Shown here in pieces: positions 16,327 to 25,071 of a stretch of 64,000 bases of DNA. The stretch comes from Deltaproteobacteria bacterium (GTDB lineage Bacteria; Desulfobacterota; Binatia; UBA9968; JAJDTQ01): positions 1 to 64,000 of the forward strand of contig JAPOPM010000021.1 of assembly GCA_026712905.1 (NCBI GenBank), read 5' to 3'. Position 1 is the first letter of the stretch, and each line of letters starts with the position of its first letter. Below the pieces are notes generated by a model. The model did not search any database, was not told the origin of the DNA, and saw nothing but the letters and a program-made list of their open reading frames with translations. Made by a program: the position numbers and the translations under genes.

Positions 16327-17919
16327 ATGGAGAGCTTCCGCACCTTCCTGGACGCGCTACGCGACGCCGGCGAGCTGGTGGATGTGCACAAGACCGTGGA
16401 CGTGCGTCACGTGGCGGCGTTGGTGGATCAGGCGTCCACCGCGCTGTTGTTCCACAGGGTCGGCGGCTACGACCTTCCCATCGTCTCCGGGTTGTTGAAC
16501 GACCGGAAGAGGATCGCGCTGTCGGCCGGCTGCGACTACGCGCAAATGGAACGGCGGTTGAGCCAGGCGCTCGACCATCCCGTCGACCCCGTGGAGGTAG
16601 ACGACGGCGGCGAACGGCATTGGTTCAGGGAAGGCGCCGCAGTGGACCTTTTCGATCTTCCCGTGCCGGTCTTCTCCGAGTTCGACGGCGGCCCCACCAT
16701 TACCGCCGGCGTCACCCTCGCGCACGATCCGGAACACGGCCTGAACGCCGGCACGTACCGCTTCCAGGTGAAGGAGCGGAACCTCACCGGCATCGACATC
16801 GTCACGCCCAACAACCTGCGCCGGCTGGCGGAGAAGGCCCTGGCGGCCAACGCGCCGCTGCCCATCTCCATCAACATCGGCACGCACCCGCTGGAGTTGA
16901 TGGCGTCGCTCTACAAGGCTCCCCTGGGACGGAACGAGTTGGCCATCGCCGGCGGCATGCTGGGAAGGGCGGTGCGTCTGGGCGCCTGCCGCACCATAGA
17001 CACCCCGTGCCTGGCGGACGCGGAGATCGTGCTGGAGGCCGAGATCCTGCCCACGGGCTGGACCCGCCAGGAGGGCCGCTTCGGCGAGATGACCCGTCTC
17101 ATGGGCGACGTGCACTACAATCCGCACGTGCGGATCAAGGCGATCTCGCGGCGGGAGGACGCCGTCTACTACGCGTTGCACATGCCCTGGGAGAACATCT
17201 GGATCAAGGAGCACGGTTTCCAGGCGGTGCTCAAGCGGGTCCTGGACGCCGCCGGCGTGACGGTGACGGCGGTGAACGTCACACCCGGAGGCTGCTGTCA
17301 CTGGCACGCGATCATCGCCATCCGCAAGCAGCCCGGCGACCCCCAGAACGCCATCATGGCGGCGCTTTCGGTGGCCGACCTGAAGCACGTGGTGATCGTG
17401 GACGACGACATCGACGTCTACGACGCCATGGAAGTGGAATGGGCCATGGCCACCCGGGTGCAGGCCGACCGCGACGTCACCATCCTCTCCGACGCCCGCT
17501 CCAAGCCGCTGGACCCGAGCCTTCCCGTGTCGGACGGCATCCCCACCACCGCCAAGATGGGCATCGACGCCACCATTCCCGACGGCGTGCCCAGGGCGCG
17601 CTATGAGCGCATCACCTATCCTTACGCGGACGAGCTGGACCTCGGCGCCTATCTGGGCGAGGCGGAGGCGGTTGATGTCTCCGGAGGTGCCGGGGCCTCT
17701 GGCGTCATACTCATCGAAGGCGCGGCCGCGCGCATACGCGAGCTACTCACGACCGAGCCCCTGTACTTCAGCGAGATCGCGCGCCAAGTCTCCGAATGCG
17801 ACTTCCCGGGCGTCGCCCGCGCCATGGGTGAGCTTCATGCGGCCGGCGAGATCGACCAAGACGCCGAGGGCCGCTACCGGATCGTCGCGACCCTTGACGT
17901 GATGCAACTCAAGAAGTAG
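16327..17919 (+). CDS. UbiD family decarboxylase with C-terminal winged-helix-like extension
   Basis: A 530-residue UbiD paralogue. Residues 1-455 repeat the family plan (FRTFLDALRDAGELV, DLPVPVFSEFDGGPTITAG, QEGRFGEMTRL, VVIVDDDIDVYDAMEVEWAMATRVQ, KMGIDAT). After a short linker, the last 65 residues (about 462-526) look like a winged-helix unit: a helix, LYFSEIARQV, a second helix FPGVARAMGELHAAGEI, and a wing DQDAEGRYRI. This tail is not part of ordinary UbiD proteins. It could be a docking domain or a DNA-binding element. The gene lies 4 bases after the first UbiD. Confidence 0.88.
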   Translation: MESFRTFLDALRDAGELVDVHKTVDVRHVAALVDQASTALLFHRVGGYDLPIVSGLLNDRKRIALSAGCDYAQMERRLSQALDHPVDPVEVDDGGERHWFREGAAVDLFDLPVPVFSEFDGGPTITAGVTLAHDPEHGLNAGTYRFQVKERNLTGIDIVTPNNLRRLAEKALAANAPLPISINIGTHPLELMASLYKAPLGRNELAIAGGMLGRAVRLGACRTIDTPCLADAEIVLEAEILPTGWTRQEGRFGEMTRLMGDVHYNPHVRIKAISRREDAVYYALHMPWENIWIKEHGFQAVLKRVLDAAGVTVTAVNVTPGGCCHWHAIIAIRKQPGDPQNAIMAALSVADLKHVVIVDDDIDVYDAMEVEWAMATRVQADRDVTILSDARSKPLDPSLPVSDGIPTTAKMGIDATIPDGVPRARYERITYPYADELDLGAYLGEAEAVDVSGGAGASGVILIEGAAARIRELLTTEPLYFSEIARQVSECDFPGVARAMGELHAAGEIDQDAEGRYRIVATLDVMQLKK

Positions 17920-17985
17920 TATCTCCAATGGAGGCTCTGCCTAGGGGCTGCTTTCGGGTGGCTCCGACGGCGTTGCCTCCTTTCT

Positions 17986-18680
17986 TTATTCGTTATCCTG
18001 TCTCGCCGTGTACGGGTCCGGCACGAATACGATCCCGTAGAGATCATGCACTGACCCTTCCTTGTAGACTTGTCCTCGGAACTGAAGCCGCGCGAGCCAG
18101 CGGCCGAAACCGTCGGCGATTTCCCTTCGCACTTCGGCGTTCATTCCTCGCGTCGGCACGCGGAAACCCCAATTCACGCAATAGATTGCCAAGTCAGCCA
18201 CTTGAACCGGGTAAGCCATGTCCGAAGATACGAAAAAGGGCGTCGGCACGATCCACGTGGAGCGATATCGACCGGTTTGAGACTTGCGGAAGTAAGCCTC
18301 CAGTTGGCGCACGAATCGCTGGTCGGCGGTCTTCTCCACCTCATCCATGACCAGAAGGCCGTACTCGTTCTCTTGCTCTAGCAAAGAGAAGTAGCGTTCA
18401 AGCAGAAATACCAGATCCTTCCTTAAGAATTCCTCGGCCTGGAACGTCTGCGGCTTGACGACGTCGCATGGAATAGCAGACGCGAAGAGCCGAGCCTTGT
18501 GACTCACGAGCAACTCGAACACTCCCGTAGCCATCTCCAGGCACGCTTGGCCGTAGGCTGTGAACTCGGCGCGGGATGGCGGTTTCTTATGTCGTTCGTA
18601 AAGGTGTCATAGGTGTTTCTCTTCTCCTCCTCGGTCGATTCCTGTTCCTTATGGGTGCTATCTGCGCAATTCCACTCACC
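17986..18680 (-). pseudogene. DUF3800 protein remnant (frameshifted, 5-prime truncated)
   Basis: The minus-strand frame 18534-17986 gives 182 residues typical of DUF3800 proteins (YGLLVMDEVEKTADQ; YPVQVADLAIYCVNWGFR). Coding likeness extends upstream of that ATG: in frame as KKPPSRAEFTAYGQACLE, then, after a frameshift near 18590-18605, as EKRNTYDTFTNDI back to about 18680. A TGA blocks the direct upstream frame. At about 18680 the sequence joins a different gene remnant, so the N-terminus is lost. DUF3800 proteins are widespread in mobile and defence-rich regions and lack an agreed function. Base composition is lower in GC than in its neighbours, suggesting transfer. Confidence 0.65.
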
Positions 18681-18996
18681 GCCTCGCGTAGCGCCTCGAA
18701 GTCTGTCGGTTCTGGGACCATGTTGTCGAAGAAGATGTCGACGACTCGCTGATCGAAACGCCGCTCGGCTTCCGCGCGAGCGCTGGGATGATGGTATCTT
18801 GTCTCGGAGAGGAGTGCGTTAAGCTGAGCTCGCAAAGGTTCGGCTTCAATTTGTCTCGAGTCCCCAGTCCGCGACGGACCCGGATACCTGGCTTGCCTGT
18901 CGCCGGGTCCAGCCTTAAGGGATGTCGGAAGATGATCGAGTAACCAGACCGACCGTGGGTCCGGCTTAAGCTCGCAGAATATGCTTGGTCTGCCAT
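18675..18996 (-). pseudogene. N-terminal fragment of an unrecognised protein, frameshifted
   Basis: The minus-strand frame from ATG 18996 reads about 50 residues (SGYSIIFRHPLRLDPATGKPGIRVRRGLGT). A one-base shift near 18853 then gives QIEAEPLRAQLNALLSETRY to FDQRVVDIFFDNMVPEPTDFEALREA, ending at about 18675, where DUF3800-like coding begins in another frame. The two reads join smoothly, so this looks like the first roughly 110 residues of one former gene. The style suggests the start of a larger accessory protein, possibly with a P-loop domain now lost. I cannot name the family. Confidence 0.5.
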
Positions 18997-19131
18997 GATG
19001 GTTGCCTCCCTGTGTTGTCCTGATCAGGCGGGAGCTGTCAAGTCAGACGGAACAACCGGGGAACAACGCTCTGGAGTTGACAGCCTCCAAGCGCTGCGAT
19101 AACTGGCGGTGGGGCGAAAGGAGAAGGATCC

Positions 19132-20220
19132 ATGCCGACCATCAACGACGCCGACGGCCACGTCAACGACTACTACTTCGGCGACGAGATCGCCAAGTAC
19201 ATGCCCGAGGGGAACCAGTTCAGCCAGATGTTCCCCGTGTTCGACCACCTGCACTTCCGCTACCTGATGAAGAACCGCGTGCCCAAGTACGTCGGCGGCA
19301 GCATGAAGACCGCCCCGGGTCCCGAGGAGTGGCTGCGGTTCATCGACGAAACCGGCATCGCCTGGAGCGTGCTCTATCCCAGCGCGGGACTGGGGTTCGG
19401 TCGCATCGTCTCGGTGGAGTGGGCCATCGCCGCCTGTCGCGCCTACAACAACTGGCTGCACGACCGTTTCACCAGCGTCACGCCCCGCCTCAAGGGAGTC
19501 GGCCTCATCCCGATCCAGGACGAGGAGGCGGCGGTGGAGGAGTTGCGGCGTTGCGTCCGGGAGCTCGGCATGGTCGGCGCGATGCTGCCCTCCAACGGAG
19601 AGGGCATCAAGGGCCACCTGGGCGCCAAGGCCTACTGGCCCATCTACGAGGAGGCGGAGAAGCTCGGCTGCGGCCTCACCGTGCACGGCGGCGCGCACCA
19701 TCACCTGGGCCTCGACGGTTTCAGCGTCTATTACCCGGTGCACGCCTTGGGCCATCCCTTCGGGATCATGGTGCAGGCGGCGGCGATGCTGAGCCACGGC
19801 ATCTTCGAGCGCTTTCCGGGCCTGCGGGTGGCCTTCCTCGAAGGGGGCGCCACCTGGGTGCCGTTCTTCATGGACCGGCTCGACCGCTCCTACAACGAGG
19901 GGCACTTGCAGATCGATCTGGCGGGCAACCCGGTGCCCGGTCCGCGGCCGGGAGAGAAGGCGAGCGAGCACTTCAAGCGCCATGTCCGGGAGGGGCGCAT
20001 CTTCGTGGGCTTCGACTGCGACGACGCCGGGCTGGCCTTCGCCGTCCAGCAGGCCGGCGCCGAGCCGTTTCTGTTCGCCAGCGACTTCCCCCACGAGGTC
20101 TTCGACGCGGCGTCGTGCCGGCATGAGATCGACGAGCTGCTCGAGCGGGACGATCTCACCCAGGCGCAGAAGGAAGCGGTCTTGGGCGGCAATGCCGCGC
20201 GGTTGTACGGTCTCGATTAA
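19132..20220 (+). CDS. Amidohydrolase family 2 (ACMSD-like) metal-dependent hydrolase or decarboxylase
   Basis: A 362-residue TIM-barrel enzyme of the amidohydrolase-2 / ACMSD family. Metal-ligand motifs are DADGHVND near residue 6, the HGGAHH histidine near residue 184, and FASDFPHEVFD near residue 319 with the catalytic Asp. Family members do non-oxidative decarboxylations or ring hydrolyses, as in aminocarboxymuconate-semialdehyde and resorcylate decarboxylases. GAAAGGAGAAGGATCC before the ATG gives a good ribosome site. It heads an operon with a TTT binding protein, an ornithine cyclodeaminase homologue and a second amidohydrolase, so a role in degrading an imported acid is likely. Confidence 0.85.
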   Translation: MPTINDADGHVNDYYFGDEIAKYMPEGNQFSQMFPVFDHLHFRYLMKNRVPKYVGGSMKTAPGPEEWLRFIDETGIAWSVLYPSAGLGFGRIVSVEWAIAACRAYNNWLHDRFTSVTPRLKGVGLIPIQDEEAAVEELRRCVRELGMVGAMLPSNGEGIKGHLGAKAYWPIYEEAEKLGCGLTVHGGAHHHLGLDGFSVYYPVHALGHPFGIMVQAAAMLSHGIFERFPGLRVAFLEGGATWVPFFMDRLDRSYNEGHLQIDLAGNPVPGPRPGEKASEHFKRHVREGRIFVGFDCDDAGLAFAVQQAGAEPFLFASDFPHEVFDAASCRHEIDELLERDDLTQAQKEAVLGGNAARLYGLD

Positions 20221-20267
20221 CGATACAAGAGCCGATGGCGGCAGCTACCGGAAAAGGAGCGACTTCC

Positions 20268-21320
20268 ATGTCCAAGCACGCGACAATCGTAGGGCTACTG
20301 GTCTCCATGCTGCTGGTTTTGTCCGCGGCCTCGGTCATCCATGGCGCCGAGTTCTACAAGGGCAAGACCATTCGGCTGGTGGTGGGGGCGCCACCGGGCG
20401 GCGGCTATGACGCCTATACGCGGCTCACGGCGCGTCACCTCGGGAAGTACGTCCCCGGCAACCCGGCGACGGTGGTCATCAACCGGCCGGGCGCCGGCAC
20501 CCTGGTGACGGCGCACTACGTGGGCGCGAAGTCCAAGCCGGACGGCCTCACGATCGGCATCTGGAACAGCTCCATGGCGCTCCGGGAGGCGCTGGGCGAT
20601 CGCGGCGTCAAGCTCAAGCACCGGGACGTCGGCTGGATCGGCGCGCCGGGCACGGAAACGCTCACCTGCGCGTTCATGGGTTTCACCGGCATACGCAGTT
20701 TTGACGACGTGCTGCGGTCCAAGAAGCCCATCAAGATGGGAGCGACCCGTGCCGGTTCCAACACGGTGGACCTTCCGACCATCATGAACAAGTTTCTGGG
20801 CACCCGTTTCAACGTGATCTCCGGCTACCGCGGAGTCGCGCCCATCCGCCTGGCCATGCAGTCGCGGGAGGTGGACGGTTTCTGTTCCGGGTGGGAGCCG
20901 ATCCGCGGGACCGCCCGGGCCATGCTGGACGCCAAGGGCGACGACAAGCTCGTTCCGGTCATCATCCATCGGAACTGGGACGAGCCCGAGGTCAAGGACC
21001 TTCCGACTCTCGCCGAGGTCTTCAAGGAGAAGGGCGGCGCCCAGGCGCTGGCCGTCTACCAGGCCTACCTCGGCCCCACCCAGTTCATGCGTCCGCTCGC
21101 GGTGCCTCCGGGCACGCCCGCCGAGCGCGTGGCCATCCTGCGAACGGCCTTTGCCGCCACGGTGAAGGACAAGCAGTTCCTGGCCGACGCGGCGCGGTCG
21201 AAGCTGGCCATCAACCCGGTGAGTGGCGAGCAGGTCGATCAGCACGTGGAGAATATCTTCTCCATGTCGGCGGAGGCCAGGAAGGGACTGGGCTTCCTGG
21301 TGCGAAAAAAGAAGAAGTAG
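20268..21320 (+). CDS. Tripartite tricarboxylate transporter (TTT) solute-binding protein
   Basis: A 350-residue periplasmic binding protein. The start at 20268 follows AAAAGGAG and gives a Sec signal peptide (MSKHATIVGLLVSMLL to VIHGA). The mature part starts with the family signature FYKGKTIRLVVGAPPGGGYDAYTR and has INRPGAGTLVTAHYV, typical of Bug/TctC-like proteins that bind carboxylates. The TctA and TctB membrane genes are not in the window, so it is an orphan binding protein here. Its place between an amidohydrolase and an ornithine cyclodeaminase homologue suggests capture of the operon substrate. Confidence 0.85.
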   Translation: MSKHATIVGLLVSMLLVLSAASVIHGAEFYKGKTIRLVVGAPPGGGYDAYTRLTARHLGKYVPGNPATVVINRPGAGTLVTAHYVGAKSKPDGLTIGIWNSSMALREALGDRGVKLKHRDVGWIGAPGTETLTCAFMGFTGIRSFDDVLRSKKPIKMGATRAGSNTVDLPTIMNKFLGTRFNVISGYRGVAPIRLAMQSREVDGFCSGWEPIRGTARAMLDAKGDDKLVPVIIHRNWDEPEVKDLPTLAEVFKEKGGAQALAVYQAYLGPTQFMRPLAVPPGTPAERVAILRTAFAATVKDKQFLADAARSKLAINPVSGEQVDQHVENIFSMSAEARKGLGFLVRKKKK

Positions 21321-21340
21321 GCTACGGACGACGCGCAACC

Positions 21341-22333
21341 ATGCTCTTTCTCACCGAAGAAGACGTTCTCAAGGCCATCGAGGGCCGCAATGCCTGCGGC
21401 GAGGCGGTCACGGTCATCGAGGAGGTGCTGCGCCAGCAGTCCGAGGGCAGCACGTTCCATCTCAAACGCCTGACCATGGAGCACCCGGATCATCCGGGAC
21501 ACCTGTGGCACAACATCCGCATCCTTCCGGGGATGGTGCCGGAGCTGGGCTACGCGGCGGTGCGGGTCTATTCGGGGTATCGCGGCACCAACCGCTCCGA
21601 GGTCATCTGCCTGTTCGACTGGAAGGAGATGGAGATGGTGGCCATCATCTCGGATTACCACCTGCACGCCATCCGCACCGCGTCGCCCTACGGCGTGGCG
21701 GCCAAGTATCTGTCGCGGACGGATGCGCATACCCTCGGGGTCATCGGCACCGGACGCTACGCCAAGGGCTTCGTGCAGGCGTGCTGCTCGGTGCGCGACA
21801 TCCGGCGCATCAAGGCCTACAGCCGGAGCGCCGACAACCGGCGCCGTTTCCGTGAGGAGATGACGGCGGCGCTGGGCATCGAGGTGGAGACGGTGGAGTC
21901 GGGCCGGGAGGCCGTGCGCAACACGGACATCATGCTGCTGGCCACCTCGGGCAACACCGTCGTGTTCGAGGGAAGCTGGCTCGAGCCCGGCGCCCTGGTC
22001 ATGTCGCTGGCTCCGGGCGAGTTCGACGAGGCCACGGTGGAAGGGTCGCGGGTGTTCCTCTCCGGCACGGACCAGGTGCTGGGCGACAAGCCCCCGCGCA
22101 AGCCGTTTCCGTCGTTGCTGGCGAGCGGGAAGTTCTCCAGGGACGACGTGGCGGCGGAGTTCTGCGACGTGGTCGCCGGCAAGGAGCCCGGGCGCCGGCG
22201 CGACGACGAGATCATCCTGTACGAGTCCCCGGGCATGGGCATCCTGGACGTCGGGGTCGCGAGCTGGATCTACGGACTGGCGCGGGAGAAGGGCCTCGGG
22301 ACCGAATTGCCTTTCGGCGAAGAGGCGGGGTAG
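21341..22333 (+). CDS. Ornithine cyclodeaminase / mu-crystallin family protein
   Basis: A 330-residue NAD(P)-binding protein. The Rossmann glycine motif is LGVIGTGRYAKGFVQA near residue 130, and the N-terminal domain has MLFLTEEDVLKAI and the WHNIRILPGM region. Members include ornithine cyclodeaminase, alanine dehydrogenase and imine reductases such as ketimine reductase. The ATG at 21341 lies 20 bases after the upstream stop. A reduction or deamination of an imino or amino acid in the local pathway is likely; the exact substrate is unknown. Confidence 0.8.
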   Translation: MLFLTEEDVLKAIEGRNACGEAVTVIEEVLRQQSEGSTFHLKRLTMEHPDHPGHLWHNIRILPGMVPELGYAAVRVYSGYRGTNRSEVICLFDWKEMEMVAIISDYHLHAIRTASPYGVAAKYLSRTDAHTLGVIGTGRYAKGFVQACCSVRDIRRIKAYSRSADNRRRFREEMTAALGIEVETVESGREAVRNTDIMLLATSGNTVVFEGSWLEPGALVMSLAPGEFDEATVEGSRVFLSGTDQVLGDKPPRKPFPSLLASGKFSRDDVAAEFCDVVAGKEPGRRRDDEIILYESPGMGILDVGVASWIYGLAREKGLGTELPFGEEAG

Positions 22334-22365
22334 CGGGGATTCCCGCGCGGGGCACGGAGACGAAC

Positions 22366-23853
22366 ATGCGTACGTTGATTCGTGGCGGATGGATCGTTGG
22401 CCATGAGGACGGACACCATACGCTTTGGCGCGACGGGGTGGTGGTGTATGAGGACGGGCGCATCGTGCACGTGGGGGCGGGGTTTGACGGCACCGTGGAC
22501 CGTGAGATCGACGCGCGCGGCATGGTGGTGGCGCCGGGGTTCATCGATATGCACGTCCACGGCGGCCACCGCGCGTCGCACCGTTTGATCACGGACACCG
22601 GCCGGCCGGATTACTTCGGCCAGCCGTTTTTGGAGATCAGCGTGCCGCGGGAAGGGACCCGGCCCGCGGGCGATCCGCGGTACACCCGGCCGGACCAGTC
22701 CGGCGCCGGCGAGGGCACGGACCTGCACGGCACCTTCACGGTGGCCGAGCTGCTGCGCAACGGCGTCACGACCTTCATGGAGATCGGCAGTCAGCTCCGT
22801 GTGCAGGAGGGGCTCCTCAAGGAAGTGGAACGGCTCGGAGCGCGCGCCTACCTGGGTCCCGGCTTCGATTCCGGCCGTTGGGTGGCGGACGGCCACGGCC
22901 GTCTCAAGCGGGTGGTGGACGAGGCCGCGGGGTGGCGCGAGTTCGAGGGCGCCGTGGACTTCATCAAGCGTGTGGAAGGCAGTTGCGGCGACCGCGTGCG
23001 CGGGATCCTGATTCCGCGGGAGGTCGAGACCTGCACGCTGGATCTCCTGCGCGCGACGCGGACGGCGGCGGACGATCTCAAGGTGCCGGTGTCGACCCAC
23101 GCGGCCTACAACGTCATCGAGTTCTTCCAGCTCTTGATGGACCATCGGATGACGCCGGTGGAGATACTGGAGTCGGTCGGCCTCCTCGGACCCGACCTCA
23201 CCATCGGACACGGGAACTTCGTCGCTGAGAACCCGCAGATGAACTATTCGGGCGGCCGGGACCTGGAGCTCATGGGGGGATACGGCGTTTCCATCTCCCA
23301 CTGCCCGGTGAACATCGCGCGCCGGGGGCGCTGCCTCGACTCCTGGGAGCGCTATCGCAAGGCGGGGGTCAACATCGCTCTGGGAAGCGATACGTATCCG
23401 CGCGACTTCATGATGCAGATGCGCATCGCGTCCTACTTCGGGAAGGTCATCGGCCACAACCTGCGCGCCGCCACCGCCGCCGAGGTCTTCGAGGCCGCCA
23501 CCCTGGGGGGCGCCCGGGCGCTCGGGCGCGACGACCTGGGACGGCTGGCGCCCGGCGCACGCGCCGACATCATCATCGTGGACATCTCGGGGCGGGGGAC
23601 GTTGCGCTATGGCCCTGTCCGCGATCCCATCAAGAGCCTGGTGGAGTGCGGCATCGGTGACGATGTGCGCACGGTGATCGTGGACGGCGTGGTGCGGGTG
23701 GAGGAGGGCCGGATTCCGGGCGTGGACCTGGAAGCGTTGCGCCGCCAGGCCCAGGAGGCGGCGGAGTACGCCTGGGACCACCTGCGGGACTGGGATGCTC
23801 TCGGCCGCACCGCGGAGGAAATGAGCCCCTGGTCGTTTCCCCTCATGAAGTAA
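22366..23853 (+). CDS. Amidohydrolase superfamily protein (TRZ/ATZ or dihydroorotase-like)
   Basis: A 495-residue cyclic amidohydrolase. APGFIDMHVHGGH near residue 59 gives the HxH metal motif, followed by STHAAYN, TIGHGNF, and the C-terminal SDTYPRDFM aspartate. The composite beta-sandwich is split between the N-terminus (LIRGGWIVGHEDG) and the C-terminal APGARADIIIVDISGRGTLRYGPVRDP, a pattern seen in hydantoinases and TRZ/ATZ deaminases. It closes the operon that began at 19132. The two hydrolases in one operon belong to different amidohydrolase branches. Confidence 0.82.
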   Translation: MRTLIRGGWIVGHEDGHHTLWRDGVVVYEDGRIVHVGAGFDGTVDREIDARGMVVAPGFIDMHVHGGHRASHRLITDTGRPDYFGQPFLEISVPREGTRPAGDPRYTRPDQSGAGEGTDLHGTFTVAELLRNGVTTFMEIGSQLRVQEGLLKEVERLGARAYLGPGFDSGRWVADGHGRLKRVVDEAAGWREFEGAVDFIKRVEGSCGDRVRGILIPREVETCTLDLLRATRTAADDLKVPVSTHAAYNVIEFFQLLMDHRMTPVEILESVGLLGPDLTIGHGNFVAENPQMNYSGGRDLELMGGYGVSISHCPVNIARRGRCLDSWERYRKAGVNIALGSDTYPRDFMMQMRIASYFGKVIGHNLRAATAAEVFEAATLGGARALGRDDLGRLAPGARADIIIVDISGRGTLRYGPVRDPIKSLVECGIGDDVRTVIVDGVVRVEEGRIPGVDLEALRRQAQEAAEYAWDHLRDWDALGRTAEEMSPWSFPLMK

Positions 23854-23871
23854 GGAGCCTATACCCCTCGC

Positions 23872-23972
23872 CACCCCTGGATTCCCGCTTGCGCGGGAAT
23901 GACGACTCCGGGGGTTGGCGCCAATTCTTGTCCGGACGACGTTTTGACACAGCCTGCTTCGCGGGAATGACG
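23872..23972 (+). repeat. Composite dispersed repeat, copy C
   Basis: The most complete copy, about 101 bases. It reads ACCCCTGGATTCCCGCTT, GCGCGGGAATGACGACTC, GTTGGCGCCAATTCTTGTCC, GTTTTGACACAGCCTG and CTTCGCGGGAATGACGT. It aligns base for base with the direct unit of copy A. It lies between the end of the amidohydrolase operon and the convergent EamA gene. Confidence 0.82.
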
Positions 23973-24012
23973 TATTTCAACGGCGGCGGCTCCGTGCGTA
24001 TTCTTCCGTTGG

Positions 24013-24888
24013 TCAACCGCTCCGGCGCTGCAGAACGATTCCCCCGATGATCAGGGCCAGCCCCGCCAGGGTGCTGGGGTAGACGGGCTCTCCCACCACC
24101 AACGCGATCACCAGCAGTGAGAGGAAGGGAGTGAGGTAGATCAGTTGTCCCACCTGAGCGGTGGTACGCGAGAGCTTCAGCGCCTGGAGCCAGGTGACGA
24201 AGGCGATGCCCATCTCGAAGGTGCCGATGTAGGCGGCGCCTGCCAGCCCCAGGGGCGCGGGTGTTTCCATGGCGCCCGAGAGCCACAGGAAGCCTCCCGA
24301 GAAACCGCATCCGAACACGAAGTTGATCAGCAGGCGCGTCACCGGATCGCGCCCGTCCTTGACCCCGTAGATCCAGTAGAACGTCCAGATGAGCGTGCTG
24401 CCCAGTGCCAGGGCCACGCCCCGCGGGTTGGCGAGGTCGAGGGCGAACAGATCGCCGCGGGTGGCGATGACGGCCACGCCGGAGAAGCTGATGCCCATGG
24501 CCAGGACCGCGCCGAGGCGGATGGGTTGCCCCAACAGGAGGATGGAGAAGAGCGCCAGCACCATGGGCCAGGTGAAGTTCAGCGTGAGCGCCTCCTGGGC
24601 GGGGAGAACGTCATAGGCGCGAAACAGCACGACGTAGTAGAGAAACGGATTCAGGAAACCCAGGACCAGGGAGGTGCGCAGGTCTCCCGGGCGCCACTCC
24701 CGGAGTTGTCCGAGGCGCCCGGTGGCGAGGGTGATGCACAGCAGCACGCCGGTGGAGACCAGCGAGGAGTAGAACACCAGGGCATCGGCGCCCACGTGAC
24801 GCAGGGAGAGCTTGAACGCCGTCGCCACCGTGGACCAGCACAGCACCGTGGCGCCGGCGTAGAGATAGGCTTGGGTCTGTCGCTGCAT
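24013..24888 (-). CDS. EamA/DMT family membrane transporter
   Basis: A 291-residue inner-membrane protein with about ten hydrophobic segments in two EamA halves, the plan of drug/metabolite (RhaT-like) exporters. The ATG at 24888 gives MQRQTQAYLYAGATVLCWST, the usual first helix; the longer frame back to 24972 adds a polar, cysteine-rich stretch unlike the family. The second half has LGSTLIWTFYWIYG and the family end LAGLALIIGGIVLQ. It is convergent with the preceding operon across repeat C. The substrate cannot be predicted; amino acids or metabolites are usual. Confidence 0.85.
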   Translation of the reverse strand: MQRQTQAYLYAGATVLCWSTVATAFKLSLRHVGADALVFYSSLVSTGVLLCITLATGRLGQLREWRPGDLRTSLVLGFLNPFLYYVVLFRAYDVLPAQEALTLNFTWPMVLALFSILLLGQPIRLGAVLAMGISFSGVAVIATRGDLFALDLANPRGVALALGSTLIWTFYWIYGVKDGRDPVTRLLINFVFGCGFSGGFLWLSGAMETPAPLGLAGAAYIGTFEMGIAFVTWLQALKLSRTTAQVGQLIYLTPFLSLLVIALVVGEPVYPSTLAGLALIIGGIVLQRRSG

Positions 24889-25003
24889 GGAAGGTCGCCG
24901 CCCGCGACAACGGTAGCATGATTGCCGTTCGGCATCGACGAGCGTGAAGGAACGCGGGCAGGGCCTGAGCACGTCTACGCTGGCATGGTCGGTGCAGGCA
25001 GAT

Positions 25004-25032
25004 TTGCAATTGCCCGGCTCTTGGGCTAACGT
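25004..25032 (+). promoter_or_regulatory. Possible sigma-70-type promoter for the aromatic operon
   Basis: TTGCAA at 25004-25009 and TAACGT at 25027-25032 are separated by 17 bases and lie about 40 bases before pheA. The match is moderate. No tryptophan-, phenylalanine- or tyrosine-rich leader peptide or attenuator is evident. Confidence 0.35.
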
Positions 25033-25071
25033 AGCGGTTTCCGTCCCGAATCCTTCCCCTCGAGGTTGTCA

